A DNA stretch of 64,000 nucleotides from Hyposmocoma kahamanoa (Eukaryota > Arthropoda > Insecta > Lepidoptera > Cosmopterigidae): assembly GCF_003589595.1 (NCBI RefSeq), contig NW_020653726.1:18815872-18879871 (forward strand), written 5' to 3'. Position numbers and translations under genes: made by a program. The notes under the pieces are model-generated. The model had not been told where the DNA came from and did not search any database. It was given only the letters and a program-made list of their open reading frames with translations. Shown here piece by piece: positions 9,785-19,817 of this stretch (within the stretch, counting starts at the first letter, position 1; every line of letters begins with the position of its first letter).

Positions 9785-10210
9785 TTTTTTTTTCATTCTT
9801 CTTATTAGTTTAGAGACAGAGCAGACAGCGAGTCAGCGTAAGTGTAACTGAGAATATTGTCTGGTTTATATAGATTTTTTAGTAATATTATTATTGTTCT
9901 TACATGTAAATTAGTCGTAAATAGTCATAGTCATACCATTTGTTTTTAATTAATCATTAAATGTTATTAATAAATTCAACCTATATAATTATTAGTATTA
10001 GATGTTATCGTGGCGACGGTGTCGTTGAATTGGATTATGTTGAAAAACGATGTGTCAACTAGGTCAGGCTGAAAATCAGTACCGCGAGGCATACAGCCAC
10101 AAGGATTATACTGAGCCTGTTCCTTCCACACATTATTGTTGTTCCCACAATATTGTTATATTATTATATTCCGTACGTATTACTGTGTGTGGTAAATAAA
10201 TGGTTTAAAT
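9785..10210 (+). mobile_element. Probable LINE 3' end inside the LINE remnant
   Basis: This non-coding segment contains ACTGAGCCTGTTCCTTCC and GTGTGTGGTAAATAAATGG, words I associate with a lepidopteran LINE 3' region, and ends in an AAATGGTTT-type tail. It separates the YADD block from the C-terminal block of the surrounding LINE. The boundaries are inferred. Confidence 0.4.
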
Positions 10211-10214
10211 GGTT

Positions 10215-10768
10215 AGTATTTAAGGCTGGTAACTAAGCCCTCATATCAATCTCAACTGTGCAACTGCCTGGAGTTCCTCAAACGAGTGACACTGGGTCAC
10301 CGAGAAACTCTGTGATGATGTGAATATAGAAAGAGAGCGCAAGGCATTGGCCGTACGTTGTAATATACTGTCCCGCAGGTTTGCGCGCTGTGATAGAAAT
10401 GTTAAAGCTACCCTTTTCAAGGCGTTTTGTCAGATCTTTTACACGTGCATTCTGTGAACCAGCTACACTAAAAAGGCAGTCAGTGCTAAAGAACAATGGA
10501 TTTAGGATGTTGTTGGGCCCGCTACGCTTTTGTAGCGCATCAGGCATGTTCACTTAGGCGCATATTGACAGCTTTAGTGCGATAATACGCAAAAGAATCG
10601 CGTCCCGGATGCGTCGCGTTCGTGACAAATACAACAGTCTCCTACGGTTGATTTGGGAGTACCCTGCTTGCGAAACGTGGAAGCACTGGCACATAAGTAT
10701 ATTTGTAACTAACATATATGGACATAGTCTGAAATAAACCATTTGAATTTGAATTGAAAAACCTAACA
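10215..10768 (+). mobile_element. LINE C-terminal domain and 3' end, decayed
   Basis: Plus-strand reading gives ERERKALAVRCNILSRRFA, then a -FKAFCQIFYTCIL- segment, a later SGMFT block and RIASRMRRVRDKYNSLL. This is the conserved region after the reverse transcriptase in a lepidopteran LINE group and belongs with the YADD fragment at 9521. At least three in-frame stops occur (within 10427-10560) and one frameshift is needed near 10285. It ends at 10738-10760 in the tandem tail TTGAATTTGAATTGAAAA, typical of LINEs that prime on short repeats. Confidence 0.75.
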
Positions 10769-12057
10769 TTGTGGACACATTAATTAGAGTTCATTAAGAA
10801 ATAAACCGCAAACTGCCCAGATCAAAATATTTCAGTATTTCGTTCTGTCGACACAATGTAATTTAACAGTATTTCCCAAAATACAAATGACAACCTGTCA
10901 AGATGTAATCTGAATTATGAATAATAATAATTATATTATATTACCTCTATTAAACAGGTTTGACTCAAACGTGTGTTTTCAACGACTAACTGAATTAAAC
11001 TTACAAAAGACGTAGTCAACACGCTCTTTATCTAATTAAAATTGAAGACGTACCTTAATTAGTTTCTAACTACTTAACAAGTTTCTTTACTACTTAAGTC
11101 AATGTACTAAAGTCCGTTCTGGAACTTTGCACGTAGTCTATGTAAGATTTTAAACCTGTACCATATTGTAGGTCTATATTAAGTCCCAAAGGCCTATACA
11201 TAGGTCTATTTCTTAAAGTAAATCTATGCCTGGCACCTGGAAGTAGATATGTTGATGAAGATGACCACTACTGATGCTAACGTTTAGACGAACATGTTTA
11301 TTATGAAATGTGCTTTTAAAAATGTTCTTACAAGCGATTCGGTAAATTGAATATACAAGACATTGATTCTCACGGCGATACTACAAAATCTCTTTGAGAA
11401 ACAAAGGATATAAAGTTACAAGATACGCCAAAGCAGTAACTCTGTAATAAAACACCATCCATCAAGCGGCAGTAAACCAAAAACTTGGCCGTCGCTGCAA
11501 ACTCATCAATTTGTTGTCCAAATAGAATGACAAAACTCAACTTAGTTTGACAAAAATAATTTTGTACATACACGTGATAAATCGCCTTCAGCGATATATA
11601 GAGGATACTAAAAGCGTCATGTGGTGATTGCATTTGTAATACAAGTTTAAACAAGAACACTCTAATTTTGTAAATCCTAACCGAACGTCAGTTTGACACT
11701 TTACGTCACTAACAATGAACTCTGTGCTGTTACGTATTTTGTTTATGTTTATTTTCTGCATCTTTAAAGCGTATAATAGATTGCCGGTTGGGTTACGTAT
11801 TTAAACCTTTTTGGAACACAATAAATAAAGTACATACTAAAATATATTATATTCCAAAGTAATACAAAGTAAATAGTTTTTCTCATCCCACATTGTGTGC
11901 GATAAACGTCTATATCAGTGTTGTGCGGTCAGTCTTCATCAGGTGAGAGGATATGTACAGATTTTTTAATCCTCTTATGGATCCAGCTCCAGTGCTGGAC
12001 AAACATAGACGCATAGTTTTCTTGGCTATTTATACACCCTACTAATTGCAAATTGCA
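10769..12057. other. Unassigned 1.3 kb
   Basis: No repeat family is recognised. A 96-codon minus frame (11370-11660) shows no motif. At 11130-11330 the minus strand has a longish open stretch that I could not assign. Confidence 0.45.
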
Positions 12058-12226
12058 ACTGCTTCCGTGGTCGAACGGTTACCATGCTGAACTGCCGGGA
12101 GAAACTTTTGTAAGGCCTACATTTATTGCTCTCGTGAGTTTGGGTCTAACATGTAGTGTCTATGTGTGTATTTATGGCACCTGTCATACAGGTGTTCTCT
12201 AGTGCGGGGCTATAAGCGTGTGCATT
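12058..12226 (+). mobile_element. SINE type A with box B deleted
   Basis: The head GTGGTCGAACGGTTACC is intact, but about 35 bp from the anticodon region through box B are missing, so CTGCCGGGAGAAA joins straight to the body. The body then runs to TGTGCATTGTTATGTTG. Loss of box B should abolish polymerase III transcription. Confidence 0.8.
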
Positions 12227-12308
12227 GTTATGTTGTTATGGTTGTTACAAATTATGATTGTCATAATATATGTAGGAATCTTTATAGCGTGAGAACTGTG
12301 AAATACTT

Positions 12309-12832
12309 TAAATTTTTATTGAATGATATTCAATTATTTTTTATGTGCAATTACTCCACTAGTTTGTTACAATTATTAATACAAAGATCGAACCCTCAGA
12401 AACAAACCCTTCGATCGGGCAGGATTCGAACCGACGTCTTCTAGCATATCGTGGCAAACGCTATACCAACTAAGCCACGGAACGAACCAGCGGACCTCAC
12501 GAATTTTTTAATGTGCTTGTTGTCGTATCTTTGTATTTGGTTTTTCGATGACTTTTTAGCCGTAGCACCATCTATGAGAAATCTATGAAAGTATTTCGTC
12601 ACCCAGTTAGATACCTTTACAGTTACCAGCCCCGGCTAGAGATGTCGCTATTCACTGTATTTTAAATTTTTATTGAATTGATATTCAATTATTTTTTATG
12701 TGATATTACTCCACTAGTTTGTTTACAAAGATCGAACACTCAGAAAAAAATCCTTCGGTCCGGCGGGATTGGAATCGACGTCTTCTAGCATACCGTGCCA
12801 GACGCTATACCAACTAAGCCACGAAACGAAAT
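12309..12832 (-). mobile_element. Composite tRNA-bearing repeat B, one and a half units
   Basis: Two tRNA-like cores lie on the minus strand at about 12418-12484 and 12763-12832. Box A-like GTGGCTTAGTTGGTATAGCG and box B-like CGGTTCGAATCC are best kept in the left one. Each core is followed in sense by a body with TAGTGGAGTAAT and then AATTCAATAAAAATTTAA-type sequence. The 170-bp segment between them (12485-12655, with the word CGTAGCACCATCTATGAG) is the same segment that precedes the core at 29.5 kb. The bodies recur about 354 bp apart, so the structure is head-to-tail. The cores are diverged and are not considered working tRNA genes. Confidence 0.75.
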
Positions 12833-12871
12833 GTGAAATAGTTTTTTATGATACTCTGATCATTCTCATAT

Positions 12872-12932
12872 TCTGAGTTCCTCAGATCTTCCCTGAGACA
12901 TAAATTGACAAGTGTATGTAATTTCACCAAAG
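12872..12932 (-). mobile_element. Bm1-like SINE fragment
   Basis: The CAGATCTTCCCTGAGACATAA and TGTATGTAATTTCACCA words match the middle of the Bm1-like family in reverse. Confidence 0.45.
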
Positions 12933-13344
12933 CATTCGATCAGTTATTTGTAGTAAGGCCAATGATGAATGTATTTACAACAGTGAACAGGAACACCTGA
13001 CGACAATGAAGATGACGGTTGATGATTAGACCGTGTACGTCTATGAATTCATAAATAAACGACTGTCTACTGCTGAAAGTGACACATTCAGTCTCTTTAT
13101 ACCAAGCCAACAGGACACACAAAGTGTTCGAGTGGTGCCCGTGCCAACAAATGGATTTCCCGATCGAGACGAATGATGTGCATCACTCTTTTTGTGTATT
13201 CGACAACAGCACTGCATTCTATGAAGAGCTATGTAGTTGGAAATTTAATTTATCACAAGGTTGCATTGTCGTACTCGTACTACTTTTTTACTCAACTACA
13301 AAGAACCTAAAAAGATCCGAATACCACGCGTTAAAATATCTCTC
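12933..13344. other. Unassigned
   Basis: A 100-codon plus frame (13079-13381) has no recognisable domain. No other structure is seen. Confidence 0.45.
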
Positions 13345-13872
13345 CAAAGAAAAAAGTTTAAGCCATAGTCTAATACCCTAGTCCCATTGACTTATAATTA
13401 TATGGACGTCGGGTCCGCGCTAAAAAGTGTCCGAACTTATAGGGTGTTAAAATCGTATACAGAGCGTCATTCACGCTTTAGTCTTCGTTTGTTCGACTGA
13501 CAGCGAAGCAAGTAAAATTAGACAGTACTGCGATGACATTACAATTTAAATTCAACGTTTTAGCTTTTTCATATTCCTTTACATGTCACTACGTTTAAAT
13601 AGGTTGACTTGGGACATTTTTTTCGTGGTTTTTGTATTAGACCCGTCGTCCATTTATTTGTAAGCCAATGCCTAGTCCAATACAAGTTGGCGATTTTACA
13701 CATCTTCCAAGGGTCGACAAATTTATTCGACGTGCAAGTTTCTTCACCATGTTTTCGTTCTCGGTTAGCAAGAGAAATTGATACTAAAAATTCAGAAACT
13801 TATCACATACCCATATTGAGATTTGAACTGAAGACTTCTCATTTGGAAGTGCCACAGGTGCAACAACAGTAA
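13345..13872 (-). mobile_element. SINE type C interrupted by a hAT MITE
   Basis: The pieces 13345-13384 and 13671-13872 join into one type C SINE: AGCCATAGTCTAATACC, CTAGTCC, then AATACAAGTTGGCGATTTT, the TTTCTTCACCATGTTTTCG word and a tRNA-like end (ATTTGAACTGAAGAC). The hAT MITE at 13385-13670 sits between them with an exact 8-bp duplication. The SINE is therefore older than the MITE insertion. Confidence 0.75.
13385..13670 (+). mobile_element. hAT-type MITE, copy 2, exact 8-bp TSD
   Basis: A 286-bp element with CATTGACTTA--- ends, flanked by identical CCTAGTCC at 13377-13384 and 13671-13678. Its terminal inverted repeats match those of copy 1 at 7017-7302. The perfect duplication makes the element limits exact and supports the hAT assignment. 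Non-coding. Confidence 0.95.
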
Positions 13873-14144
13873 CATGTATTTTAGCGTTGCGGGTAATACT
13901 GAAAGTGACATAGGAGCAAAAATTCATTATGGCGTACAGAAAGCCGAGAGAATTTTCCCGGTTGGGTGTCTTGTTATTTTTAATTGAATTATTCAGCTCG
14001 TGAATCAGAGAATGATCCAATTACTCCAATTACAGGAGTGATGTTCAATGTCATATTTTATGTAAAAAGATTGACGATATCAAGTTTGCCAAATTCGTTA
14101 ACCCAACATGATGTAATTATACGTATGTAGTATAGTATCTATTA
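13873..14144. other. Unassigned
   Basis: A minus frame of 78 codons (13784-14020) partly overlaps the SINE, and no gene is recognised. Confidence 0.45.
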
Positions 14145-14400
14145 TCATCAACAATATCATTGTTTCAGCTGAAAGACGTCCACTGCTGAACATCGGCCTT
14201 CCATAAAGAACGTTACAACGAATGGTCTTGTGTCGCTTGCATTCAGCGGGTTCCCGCAACCCTCACCATGTCATTGGATAACCTCGTGGGGGGTCTGACA
14301 AGACTACGTCTTCGAGTACTCGGTGGCCACTAGAGAAATCTTTGACACGCCCAATGCAATTTAAGTATCTATATGTTTGCAAAACTCCATATGTGAATTT
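14145..14400 (-). mobile_element. RTE-like LINE, C-terminal end, decayed
   Basis: Minus-strand translation gives RPPTRLSNDMVRVAGTR, stop, MQATQDHSL, stop, then ADVQQWTSFS and a stop, followed by a GATGATAAT-type tail (14145-14160). This matches the terminus of RTE-type pol proteins (GRPPTRW-DD---VAG-RW---AQDR--WK-L-EAYVQQWTS). At least two premature stops are present. Confidence 0.75.
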
Positions 14401-14489
14401 TTTAAAGTTTTGACTACAAACACGGGATATTAAAGATGTCACGTCTCAAGAAGCGTCATTTTTAATAATTTTTGTGTTTTTTTTGTTAA

Positions 14490-14645
14490 TCTGTTGTGAT
14501 GGCAGATGGAGTATAGCGACAACCGAATGATGACCAAGATGGGTGGACGACATCATGATAATCGTGGAGGTCGTACTGGAGGCTCATATCCAGCGCTGGG
14601 TGAAGTGGGGCTATAGATGATAATGATGAGTTAATTAGTAGTGAT
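14490..14645 (+). mobile_element. RTE-like LINE, C-terminal remnant, opposite strand
   Basis: The plus strand has the decayed sequence CCAAGATGGGTGGACGACATC (a PRWVDDI-like codon run), and CCAGCGCTGGGTGAAGTGGGG near a stop and a GATGATAATGATGAG tail. It is similar in kind to the minus-strand remnant at 14145-14400 but lies in the opposite direction. Confidence 0.5.
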
Positions 14646-15150
14646 TCATTGTTTATCAGTTGCATAACATCGATACCCCACAAAAGTTATTAACCTGTGT
14701 TAGCGGAAGTGGAAGTTATTAACCTGTTCTGTGTTCCAAAACCAATACAATTGTTCATGTGCTACTAGAAAAAATTTACGAATTCAAAAACAGTTTAGTG
14801 CATTTAAAGACTCAAGGCGAAATGGTATCATTGAAATATTTGCCTTTTAGAAATAAAATTATACTCTCTTACTGTAAAATTAAATCCTAGTCCCCTAACG
14901 CATTTAATACTGAACATGAGAGAGAAAATTTGAAGATACTAATATCTCTAACAACGATCGATTGGGTCTAAACTTTTCCATAGATGACCTTGGTAAAAAA
15001 TGAAAGTTCAACTGTTAGGCGGCTTAAATTCTATTAAAAAAGTAGAATAAAAACTAGAACTAATAAAATACAATATAAAAGCCAAAATTTCAATTCCAAA
15101 TACCTTTAAGCTAATTGCAATTTAAGTCATCGTGAACTGATTAAGTTCTT
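14646..15150. other. Unassigned, nothing seen
   Basis: AT-rich DNA; TTATTAACCTGT occurs twice near 14687 and 14716. Confidence 0.5.
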
Positions 15151-15351
15151 TAACGCACACACGCACACACTCAACATAGCCCCGCACTAGGGAAACCCTG
15201 TGTCGCGGGTGCCATGGACACACACATAGACAACCACAAATTACACACAAACTCACGAGAGAAATAATTGTAGGCCATACAACTATTTCTCCCGGCCCGG
15301 GAATCGAACCTGGGACCTCTGGCATGGTAACCGTTCGGCCACGCAGGCAGT
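15151..15351 (-). mobile_element. SINE type A, near full length
   Basis: On the minus strand: TGCCTGCGTGGCCGAACGG head, box B-like GGTTCGATTC, then the body with TCTCTCGTGAGTTTG and GTGTGTCCATGGCACCCGC, ending in a GTGTGTGCGTGTGTGCG run. The end region has expanded into a CA/GT-type microsatellite (15154-15170). Confidence 0.85.
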
Positions 15352-15854
15352 CTTTACTTATATGGAAGGCAGATTACTTTGAGAATATAAGTAAGTCCAC
15401 AAGAGTCTTATAATAATAAGTTTAGGGTTTATATGGATTTTTTTTTCATATTATTCCAAACAACAAACCTTGCTATAGTTGTTTTAGTAAATGCAACTTA
15501 AATTTGTTATGTCTCTGATCAATTGCTCCTGCGAACTCCAATATCTTTTTGATTTTCCAAGTCATCAAAATTGTAATTACTTGGGTACTCAACAATTAAA
15601 TTTTCCTTTCTAATACGGTCATATTAAAATGTCCTTCCCTCAAACTCCATGGGCCTTCAGTAAATTGTATGATAATTTAGTCGGGAGTGGTCATATTCAT
15701 ATCAGAAGCGATTAGCGATTTTGAGAACGTAAAAGGCGTTAAAGTCATATTTCAACGGGTATATGGCGTCACAAGGATTCCATGGGAAGTGGAACTAACT
15801 ATTAGCTCGGTTTGAAGCTAATTGGCTGACAAACTAGATTTGACGATGTAGCAT
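15352..15854. other. Unassigned, nothing seen
   Basis: No repeat or gene recognised. Confidence 0.5.
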
Positions 15855-16170
15855 GCGCACTTCAATAATGCCTATTCACTCTCGCCTTGAAAAGGCCCGA
15901 GTTATATTTCGGGGAACAAGTTTGCAGGCAGGGAATTCCACTCCATTGCCGTTCGCCATATACGAGTAAATGTGGGAACTACGAAATACTTCATGTGAAT
16001 CTTTGCGATATCTACAACATAAGGGTGGAACCCCAGCCTACGTCTAGTCCCACGACGATGGTATGGGAAAGGTGGAATTAAATCATAAGCAATTCCATCG
16101 CATACTCTCCGTGATGTATTCTATAGAACACTGGTAAGCAGGATTTGCGGTGGTGTTCAAAGCTATGCAC
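15855..16170 (-). mobile_element. CR1-like LINE, C-terminal end, decayed
   Basis: Minus-strand reading, allowing frameshifts, gives a HGEYAMELL run and later the conserved end AMEWNSLPANLF and YNSGLFKARVNRHY before a stop. A W-SLP--VFP--YN-G-FK--VN-H pattern marks the terminus of CR1/Jockey-like LINE pol proteins. Several stops lie within it. A second copy of the same terminus is at 18240-18420. Confidence 0.7.
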
Positions 16171-16713
16171 TTTTGCCTTTACTCAATCCAATATCCATCT
16201 AGATAAATGATACGAAATAGTTTTAAAGATCTATTTTAAGACTTTATTTTAACTATGGTGTGTCATAGGCATCGAGTATATAACCATAAATAGTGGCGAA
16301 ATGTCATTTAATTTGTTTGAAAACTATTCTGCCATATCATTACTGTGACAACTGCGCTCCGATTGGCTAGCCCGAGTTCGAAACAATTGACGGGAGTCGT
16401 CAAATGTTTCACTTCAAATCGACCAGTTAACTAGAGCTTTGCTATAATGGACGAAAATTGCAAAATTACATATTTAATATTTAATTACCGATGAAAGGTA
16501 AATTACGTTTGTTTTGTAATTAGATGTTTTGTTGTTTTTCCCACACCGCCGAATAGAACAGCATGGCATTGTTAGAGATATTATCTTTATTACAATAAAT
16601 ACGGAATATTTTTTGGAATATACGGAGACGTACACACAGGTCAGTAGTTGGCCTGTCTATATTTCAATGCAAACGAGAGTTGATATTTATAAGAGCTGTA
16701 TCGTTAATGTGTT
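16171..16713. other. Unassigned
   Basis: A 121-codon plus frame (16529-16894) runs into a repeat downstream and shows no motif, so it is treated as chance. Confidence 0.45.
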
Positions 16714-16765
16714 ACCAGGTATATATGGCCTTTATTTCGTCACAATTTCTGGTTATATACCTGGT
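16714..16765. repeat. Inverted repeat
   Basis: Perfect 12-bp arms ACCAGGTATATA (16714-16725) and TATATACCTGGT (16754-16765) around 28 nt. Confidence 0.7.
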
Positions 16766-16769
16766 TGGA

Positions 16770-16870
16770 TGGTCATAGGACTTTTTTTTCAGATTTCAGT
16801 CGCGCATATATTTTTTCAAACAAACCAACTTTTCGGGCCCCATGATTATGACTCACTGACTTCTGAAGAC
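16770..16870 (-). repeat. Repeat E fragment
   Basis: Minus strand: CATGGGGCCCGAAAAGTTGG, then TTTGTTTGAAAAAATATATG. It matches 33885-33985, where the words are GGCCCGAAACGTTGGTTTG followed by a run of A. Repeat E is of unknown class. Other fragments are at 25965, 27275, 46455 and 49925. Confidence 0.6.
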
Positions 16871-17504
16871 AGTCAACAGAACAAAGTCTGTTAGATCCAA
16901 CAAAATAGTCTTATTTACCTAAGAACTCGATATGATGTGTCAGATAACCATACCATTTAAGGACTTGAGCCTCAGGTAAGAGAAATCCCAACGACTATCA
17001 GAACAAGGCATCATTTTACAAAAGTTGGTTCCTCAAATTCTTTCTACACATACCTCCTCTTTAACGTCTAATTTGCAAATCATTAGGCTACTAAGGTCAT
17101 GACTCCCTCACTGTAACTCTGAGTTTGTATTTGTTTTAATAACAGTTCTGGACAAATAGAACAAGAAAGCTACCATCATCGGTAGTTTCTTACAAGAAAC
17201 ATGTATGCACCCTTATGGAATATTTTTTTATATCATAACTTTTCTAATCTCTTCTTACAGCAATATAGTCACGCCCTTAAAATATTCAGAAGGGACAGCC
17301 CGGAATATAGCGGCTGGCAACATCTTGGACGAAATTCGCAAACTTGATTATTGAGGGTGGTCAGGGTGGACAGAGGGTGGCCAGCTTTACGTGGTCCGTT
17401 TTGAGGTTTGTATTACCCGACAACGGTGAAAATAAAGGTATAGGTTAAATAGCAAATGATATTGATGTTAATTTCTACCTTATGGTATAAATTGGTATGA
17501 AATC
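16871..17504. other. Unassigned
   Basis: GGGTGG is repeated at about 17354-17380, and there is nothing else. Confidence 0.45.
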
Positions 17505-17665
17505 TATGACTTCCATAACCAGTTTGACAGATTTGAATACACTCCACTAGTTTGTTGTTATTATTGATATAAAAATAGAACAAACGCAAAAAACAAGTAA
17601 TTGGGGCTATCGCTCTCATAACTGAGCTATGGAAAGAGTTAGCAGACCTTACGAATTTCTCTACA
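17505..17665 (-). mobile_element. Composite repeat B, diverged copy
   Basis: On the plus strand it starts ACTCCACTAGTTTGTTGTT (17541-17559) and continues through a diverged tRNA-like core (ATAACTGAGCTATGG) to GCAGACCTTACGAATTTCT, the junction with the left segment. The sequence then changes into two palindromes. Confidence 0.6.
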
Positions 17666-17667
17666 TG

Positions 17668-17744
17668 TTTATGGTTCAAGAACCATAAACCTTCAAGTTC
17701 AAGAAACATGAAACCAAAAACAGATCAAGATCTGTTTTTGGTTT
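17668..17744. repeat. Two adjacent perfect palindromes, AA spacers
   Basis: The first has arms TTTATGGTTC (17668-17677) and GAACCATAAA (17680-17689). The second has arms AAACCAAAAACAGATC (17711-17726) and GATCTGTTTTTGGTTT (17729-17744). Both have the same 2-nt AA spacer and no mismatch. They replace the expected left segment of repeat B. Confidence 0.9.
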
Positions 17745-17745
17745 T

Positions 17746-18239
17746 AACGCTTATAATAAAGATTTTGAAAACACTGATTTCCCTTTTACGCTTGTAGAAA
17801 GCGTGGCTAAATATCAGAACTCTCTTTTTAAACAAAATAGACGCAAGCTTGGTCACATCTTACTTAAATAATCTAGAATATTAATTATCATGAAGTATTG
17901 TTTAAAATACGAGTGAAGTATTTTTTATCATTTCACGACAGTATGCTTGAATACAAATGTCAAAAAGGGTTAGGTGAAAAAAAAATCTTGCTGTTTTAAC
18001 TTATTTCGTCGTACGTTGTCCATAAAAAGCAAAATCCCCGCGGACTCGTCTTCTCCTCTTTAATTTCGAATCATCCCTCTCTCTTGCACACTCCTTCCCT
18101 CTCACACCCGCATTTAGATACATTCACCCATTAGATAAATTATAATAATGCATGCATTTAGATCTAGCAATCACACACAAATTTGCCACCGAAATTGGGC
18201 GCAGAAAATTAGCTTGAATTTAACCCTGACCTAGTATGG
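17746..18239. other. Unassigned; pyrimidine-rich stretch
   Basis: 18040-18110 is rich in C and T (CCCTCTCTCTTGC and CCTTCCCTCTCAC words). No gene. Confidence 0.5.
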
Positions 18240-18420
18240 TAAACCTTCGTCTAAAAAATGCCTACTCACTCTAGCCTTAAATAGCCCTAAATTGCACTTT
18301 TCTTGAAACACAGATAGTGTTCTCCGGTCCTTTGTTGTACGCATTGTAAAGGAGGAAGTAAAGCGCTTGTGCCAATGGGTGGTATCTTTATGAAATAACG
18401 TTGAAGTGTTCCGGACTTTT
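18240..18420 (-). mobile_element. CR1-like LINE, C-terminal end, copy 2
   Basis: Minus-strand reading with frameshifts gives NLGLFKARVSRHFLDEGLPY, then a stop, then sequence consistent with the 3' UTR. The preceding part reads as a decayed AQALYFL/FTSSFT-like region. It has the same terminus as 15855-16170. Confidence 0.65.
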
Positions 18421-19070
18421 CAGTTAACTGAAAAAGGAACGGTGTAAGGTATCTGTCGAAATATTATTTTAAAAATATGCTAGAGTTGTTTTCGTTGAAA
18501 ATTTGTTCGTAGGCTTGTCCCTCCTCCCCTCACCTCTATATTAATTATTCGGGGTCCGTGAATATTACTTGTTTTGTTTGTTTTGTTTATTTTTCTCTTT
18601 TTTTGTTATTTTATAATGTAGTGTTCTCTGGTTTATCAATTCGTAATTCGCATTATATTATTAAATTATTTGCGTATAAAATCTTTCAAGAATTAAAGTA
18701 AAATTCTTATTAAAGCTAAAACTGTATAATGTAATTTGTAAAATTGCAAAATAATAATAATAATAATTCAATTAAAAGTTAAAATAAAAACATTAAAAAA
18801 TAAGCAGCCTAATAATTAACAAAATAAATAAGAATAAAGCTAACATAAAAAATAATAGAGTCACAACTAAATTAATAAATATTTAAACTAATCCAGAGTT
18901 CTATTTTTAAGAAAGCAACACTTGTGTACTAGATCAGTGGGTAGGCCAAAAAGGCATGCAAATGCAGTTTTGTCAAATTTTTACCGCCATGCGACTATAT
19001 AAATCAATAAATAAATATCAATAAATGTTTCAACAATTTTTTTCGAATTGGTTTAATATGAATTGATAAA
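18421..19070. other. AT-rich unassigned DNA
   Basis: A long A/T-dominated tract with AATAATAATAAT at 18752-18766. No repeat family recognised. Confidence 0.55.
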
Positions 19071-19200
19071 AATAATCTCAGTACAGAGTACTAAAAAAAC
19101 CGACCTCAAAAGTACGTGGAATTACGTCTATTTGCTAAGTTTTATTGAAATATCCCCTAGTTCGCCACTATACAGGACTTGACACTGGAGATAATAATAA
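19071..19200 (+). mobile_element. AACCGAC element, 5' part only
   Basis: AATCTCAGTACAGAGTACTA, then AAACCGACCTCAAAAGTACG, then CCCCTAGTTCGCCACTATAC and GACACTGGAGATAATAATAA, after which homology stops. The full element follows 117 bp downstream in the same direction. Confidence 0.85.
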
Positions 19201-19316
19201 TTTTGTAAATTATAATAAAGTCCGTTTTATTTTTATTATAACTATACACTGGTTCATTAACTGCGCACCTAGGTGTTAATAATCGATCTTTTGTATATAG
19301 CTTAGTTGTATAATAT

Positions 19317-19801
19317 AATCTCAGTACAGACTACTAAAAAAACCGACCTCAAAAGTAAGTGGAATTACGTCTATTTGCTAAGTTTTTTGTTGAAATATCC
19401 CCTAGTTCGCCACTATACAGGACTTGACACTGGAGACAATAAAAATAGGTTCTCACTACGAAACTACTCAAAGTATATTGAGAGAAAAACGCCTTGAATT
19501 GAAGAAATAGCAAAATCAAGCATTAAAGTAATTGCTCCTAAATTAAAATTAGGCGCTATTTATACAAATGAATCTTCATGCGTGAACAGCCACCCTTCGT
19601 GGTGAATGATTTTCTTCAAAATGAAATGGGACCACTATGGAAGTACCCCCTTTCCAACAAAAAAAGAATCATGAAAATCGGTTCACAAATACCGGAGTTA
19701 TCGCGTAACATACATACAAAACATACATAAAAAACGCGTAAGATACATAAAAAAACACAGTTGAATTGAGAACCTCCTCCTTTTTTGAAGTCGGTTAAAA
19801 A
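19317..19801 (+). mobile_element. AACCGAC element, full length (~485 bp)
   Basis: It starts AATCTCAGTACAGACTACTA, with inverted ends AAACCGACCTCAAAAG and CTTTTTTGAAGTCGGTT that mirror each other, so the termini read AACCGAC(C/T)TCAAAA on both strands. The interior contains GGACTTGACACTGGAGA and AACAGCCACCCTTCG. There is no transposase frame. This is a non-autonomous repeat with eight copies here, of a kind I recall as abundant in Lepidoptera. Its class is uncertain. Confidence 0.85.
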
Positions 19802-19817
19802 TTCAATTTTTTTTTAT

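Noticed and set aside
11370..11660. 96-codon membrane-like protein
   Set aside because: Its hydrophobic composition is what AT-rich DNA gives by chance, and no homology is recognised.
16529..16894. 121-codon protein gene
   Set aside because: It has no motif, no good start context and runs into repeat E on the opposite strand.
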